From positions 1-64,000 of the forward strand of contig NZ_JAUZQF010000023.1 in the NCBI RefSeq assembly GCF_030718205.1: a stretch of DNA of 64,000 nucleotides, read 5' to 3'. The position numbers and the translations under genes were made by a program. The stretch is from Nonomuraea turcica. GTDB lineage: Bacteria; Actinomycetota; Actinomycetes; Streptosporangiales; Streptosporangiaceae. This document shows positions 61,553-64,000 of the stretch, one piece after another. Numbering within the stretch: the first letter of the stretch is position 1; each line of letters begins with the position of its first letter. The notes below the pieces were generated by a model, which did not search any database, was not told the origin of the DNA, and saw only the letters and a list, made by a program, of their open reading frames with translations.

Positions 61553-62260
61553 ATGCAGCTGGCTCCCGGAGTGCACGTCGCCATCACCGACCGGCACGGC
61601 GGCGTCAGCGCCCCGCCCTACGGCTCGCGCAACCTCGGCGGCATGGTCGGCGACGACCCCGCGGCCGTGCGGGCCAACCGGGCAGGCCTGGCGGCCGAGC
61701 TGGGCGTGCGGGCGGTCGTCTACATGCGCCAGGTCCACAGCGCCGACGTCGCGTACGTGAGCGAGCCGTTCGGCGACGACCCGCCGCCGCTCGACGGCGT
61801 GTTCACCACCGAGCCGGGGCTGGCGCTGGCCTCACTCGGAGCGGACTGCCCCGCTGTGCTGGTGGCCGACCCGGAGGCCCGCATGGTCGGCGCCGCGCAC
61901 TCCGGCCGCCCCGGCACCGAGGCCGGCATCGCCACCGCCCTGGTGGCGGCCATGGCCGCCAAGGGCGCCGCGCCGGGCAGGATGGTCGCGCTGGTAGGGC
62001 CCGGCGCCTGCGGCCGCTGCTACGAGGTGCCGGCCGCGCTGCGCGAGCAGGTGGCGTCGAAGGTCCGCGAGACGTGGTCCACGACGTCGTGGGACACCCC
62101 CGCGCTCGACCTGCGGGCCGGCATCGAGGCCCAGCTCAGGGCGGCCGGGCTGGCGGACGTACGCCACGACGCCCGCTGCACGATCGAGTCCGAAGAGCTC
62201 TACTCCCACCGTCGTGAGCAGCCGGGCGGCCGCTTCGCGGGGCTCATCTGGCTGGCCTAG
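61553..62260 (+). CDS. pgeF: PgeF/YfiH-family polyphenol oxidoreductase (laccase domain)
   Basis: 235 residues of the multicopper-oxidoreductase-like DUF152/YfiH family (PF02578). Zinc/copper ligands seen in order: RQVHSADV near 59-66, LGADCPAVLVAD near 101-112, and AAHSGRPG near 121-128. Homologs cleave mis-incorporated L-Ser from peptidoglycan precursors or have adenosine phosphorylase-type activity. In many actinobacteria it neighbours ftsZ; here it stands alone. Confidence 0.9.
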   Translation: MQLAPGVHVAITDRHGGVSAPPYGSRNLGGMVGDDPAAVRANRAGLAAELGVRAVVYMRQVHSADVAYVSEPFGDDPPPLDGVFTTEPGLALASLGADCPAVLVADPEARMVGAAHSGRPGTEAGIATALVAAMAAKGAAPGRMVALVGPGACGRCYEVPAALREQVASKVRETWSTTSWDTPALDLRAGIEAQLRAAGLADVRHDARCTIESEELYSHRREQPGGRFAGLIWLA

Positions 62261-62598
62261 CCGCCCTTGCCCCGGTTGTTGAACAACACGTTGACAATGA
62301 TGATCGCCACCCAGATCGGGATCACGTAGCCCGCACGGCCGTCGCCCACCAGGACGAACAAGATGGTGGTGAGGGTGCCGAGACTGAGCGACACGATCGC
62401 CAGGGCCAGCCGCTGCGCGTCGCTCGGCCCCTGGTGGGCAACCGACTTCGGGGCCGCCTGGGCCAGGCGCTCATCCACCCGCCGGTCGACCTCCTTGCCC
62501 ATCGTGTCGAGGAACGACTCCACGATCGCGTCCTCGAACTCGGGCCCGAGCTCGCGGCGGGCGGACACGGCGGCCTTTAACTCATCCCCAGTGCTCAT
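62257..62598 (-). CDS. Small membrane protein with two helices
   Basis: 113 residues. N-terminal acidic/amphipathic soluble part (about 1-60, FEDAIVESFLDTMGKEVDRRV), then two hydrophobic helices at about 62-83 and 86-106, ending NNRGKGG. No family recognised; resembles small integral membrane proteins that follow a soluble coiled part. Overlaps the pgeF stop by four bases in convergent orientation. ATG 62598. Confidence 0.7.
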   Translation of the reverse strand: MSTGDELKAAVSARRELGPEFEDAIVESFLDTMGKEVDRRVDERLAQAAPKSVAHQGPSDAQRLALAIVSLSLGTLTTILFVLVGDGRAGYVIPIWVAIIIVNVLFNNRGKGG

Positions 62599-62624
62599 GC
62601 ATCGAGATATATCGGGATATCGGG

Positions 62625-63776
62625 CTAGTGGGCAAGGATGTCGTCAAGGTTGTAACTGACCGGACGCTCCAGTTGCTCGTACGTGCACGACTCAGGCGTG
62701 CGGTCGGGCCGCCAGCGGCGGAAGTGCGCGGTGTGCCGGAACCGGTCGCCTTCCATCTGGTCGTAGGCCACCTCCATCACCCGCTCCGGCCGCAGCGGGA
62801 TGAACGACAGGTCCTTCTTGGCGTTCCAGCGCGACACCGCCCCCGGGACCCGCTGCCCGCCCCTCGCGGGCCCGGCGGCCGGCTGGCCGATGTTGGCCGC
62901 CGCCTGCTCGGCCCAGTGGCCCCACGGGTGCTCGCTCAGCTCCGCGACGAGCGGCCTGAGCTCCTCCACCAGCTCGGCCCTGCGCGCCATCGGGAACGAG
63001 GCCGCCACCCCCACGTGGTGCAGCCTGCCGTCGTCGCCGTAGAGCCCGAGCAGCAACGACCCGACGATCGGGCCCGACTTATGCTCCCGGTAGCCGCACA
63101 CCACGACATCGGCCGTGCGCTCGTGCTTGACCTTGAACATCGTGCGCTTGTCCGGCACATACGGCTGGTCGCCCGGCTTGACGATGATCCCGTCGAGCCC
63201 CGCGCCCTCGAACGTCTCGAACCACTCGTGCGCCTGCTCGTCGCTGGTCGTGACGGGGGTCAGCCGGACGGATCCGACCTTCTCCGGGAAGATCCCCTCC
63301 AGCCGGGCGCGCCGCTGCGCGAACGGCGCCTCCATCAGCGACTCCTCGCCCAGGGCCAGCAGGTCGAACGCGATGAACTGGGCCGGCGTGCGCTCCGACA
63401 ACATCTTCACCCGCGACGCGGCCGGATGGATGCGCTGCTGCAGCGCGTCGAAGTCCAGCTGCGACCCCATGGGCAGCACGATCTCGCCGTCCACCACGCA
63501 CTTGTCCGGCAGTTCGGCCCTGACCGCCTCGACCAGCTCGGGGAAGTAGCGCGTGAACGGCCGCTCGTTGCGGCTGCCCAGATAGACCTCGTCCCCGTCG
63601 CGGAACACGATGCACCGGAACCCGTCCCACTTCGGCTCGTAGAACAGCGTGCCGTCCTGCTTCGGCATGGTCTTGACCGCCTTGGCCAGCATGGGCGGCA
63701 CGGGCGGCCGCACCGGCAGATTGGGCACCGGCTCCGGCTCTTGGACCGTCCCGGTCGGCTCCGTCGGCTCGCTCAT
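62625..63776 (-). CDS. ATP-dependent DNA ligase (LigC-like)
   Basis: 383 residues. Adenylation domain with KWDGFR (Lys49 nucleophile), SRNERPFTRYFPEL, DGEIVLP near 120, IVKPGDQPYVPDKR, and FKVKHERTADVVV, then an OB-fold domain with late RHTAHFRRWRPDR. Seals DNA nicks using ATP, as LigC/LigD ligases in actinobacterial end-joining or base-excision repair do. ATG 63776 with GAGGGAG ahead. Its ATG overlaps the stop of the upstream reductase gene (TGATG). Confidence 0.94.
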   Translation of the reverse strand: MSEPTEPTGTVQEPEPVPNLPVRPPVPPMLAKAVKTMPKQDGTLFYEPKWDGFRCIVFRDGDEVYLGSRNERPFTRYFPELVEAVRAELPDKCVVDGEIVLPMGSQLDFDALQQRIHPAASRVKMLSERTPAQFIAFDLLALGEESLMEAPFAQRRARLEGIFPEKVGSVRLTPVTTSDEQAHEWFETFEGAGLDGIIVKPGDQPYVPDKRTMFKVKHERTADVVVCGYREHKSGPIVGSLLLGLYGDDGRLHHVGVAASFPMARRAELVEELRPLVAELSEHPWGHWAEQAAANIGQPAAGPARGGQRVPGAVSRWNAKKDLSFIPLRPERVMEVAYDQMEGDRFRHTAHFRRWRPDRTPESCTYEQLERPVSYNLDDILAH

Positions 63777-64000
63777 CAGCTGTGCTCCCTCACATACCTG
63801 CAGAAGAGGACCCCCTCTTCTTCCAGCACTTGCCTGAGATCCAGTGTGACGTGCGCGGGCTCGCCGTTTTGAATGCGCGCCGCGCCGCCGCCGACCAGCA
63901 TGGGGCTGATCGACAGGCACAGCTCGTCGACCAGGTCGTCGGCCGACAGCTGGGCGTTGATCCTGGGCCCGCCCTCGCACAGGATCCTGGTCAGCCCGCG
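63776..64000 (-). CDS. Dihydrofolate reductase-like/RibD C-terminal family protein, partial
   Basis: Only the last 74 residues are in the window; the start lies beyond base 64000. LCEGGPRINAQLSADDLVDELCLSISPMLVGGGAARI matches the NADPH-dependent reductase domain of the RibD_C family (PF01872). Its stop overlaps the ligase start (TGATG), so the two are coupled. Whether it acts on riboflavin precursors or another pyrimidine is unknown. Confidence 0.85.
   Translation of the reverse strand, partial: RGLTRILCEGGPRINAQLSADDLVDELCLSISPMLVGGGAARIQNGEPAHVTLDLRQVLEEEGVLFCRYVREHS

Overview
High-GC, strongly codon-biased DNA from an actinobacterium. Support comes from the gene families present: DUF3000, a subtilisin-inhibitor-like protein, a coproporphyrin-type heme set (HemQ/ChdC, HemY/CgoX, HemE), LytR-CpsA-Psr with a LytR_C tail, a class F sortase, RNHCP proteins, a LigD-type polymerase and ligase, a fused FadE34-type acyl-CoA dehydrogenase, and many TetR regulators. 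A Streptosporangiaceae/Nonomuraea-like source is my inference. The window looks like chromosomal core plus accessory DNA. I found no rRNA, tRNA, CRISPR array, transposase or prophage.

Layout. 0-10 kb: a 14-bp tandem repeat, a secreted zinc metallopeptidase, a MazEF-type toxin-antitoxin pair, a TauE-type permease, a GrpB protein, a xylose-type ABC importer with its ROK regulator, then three more paralogous metallopeptidases in a row. 10-20 kb: dxs, a DedA protein, an amino-acid permease, an SSI-like protease inhibitor, the fadB/fadA beta-oxidation operon and an LCP cell-wall ligase. 20-33 kb: an SDR/TetR divergon with twin operators, a repeat-rich membrane protein, and a LacI regulator heading an isomerase/phosphodiesterase operon. 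A PEP-utilizing phosphotransferase and a methyltransferase follow, then a three-gene sugar catabolic operon (Gfo/Idh, DUF993, TIM barrel) whose promoter carries the same LacI-type palindrome found in front of the LacI gene. 32-42 kb: a LigD-type polymerase, msrB, heme genes, DUF3000 and RNase D. 42-53 kb: a TetR/quinone reductase divergon, a decayed ABC permease, an MBL hydrolase coupled to a Gly-rich mini-protein, a sortase and its overlapping substrate gene, fused FadE, GNAT, P-loop kinase, tandem RNHCP genes, a hydrolase and a His-rich secreted protein. 53-64 kb: an FAD monooxygenase/TetR divergon, a cupin, a decayed methyltransferase, a TPR protein, an aldehyde dehydrogenase, a methyltransferase, a U32-like TIM barrel, a PgeF-type oxidoreductase, and an ATP-dependent DNA ligase coupled to a RibD-type reductase cut by the window end.

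How genes work together. Most local regulation follows one pattern: a regulator transcribed divergently from, or at the head of, the genes it controls, with short dyads between them. I read such dyads at about 18.2, 20.6, 22.8, 32.1, 42.8, 49.5 and 55.0 kb. The most informative link is the shared GGAAA-N4-TTTCC operator, which ties the LacI regulator at 22.9 kb to the catabolic operon at 29-32 kb. Other notable points are the four-copy metallopeptidase family with an SSI-like inhibitor nearby, the sortase/substrate pair with an HPETG motif, and a TetR leader made of 20-bp repeats carrying chained GTGA mini-ORFs. No clearly new defence or biosynthetic system is evident. The least explained loci are the repeat protein at 21.5 kb, the Gly-rich mini-protein at 45.9 kb and the His-rich secreted protein at 52.9 kb.
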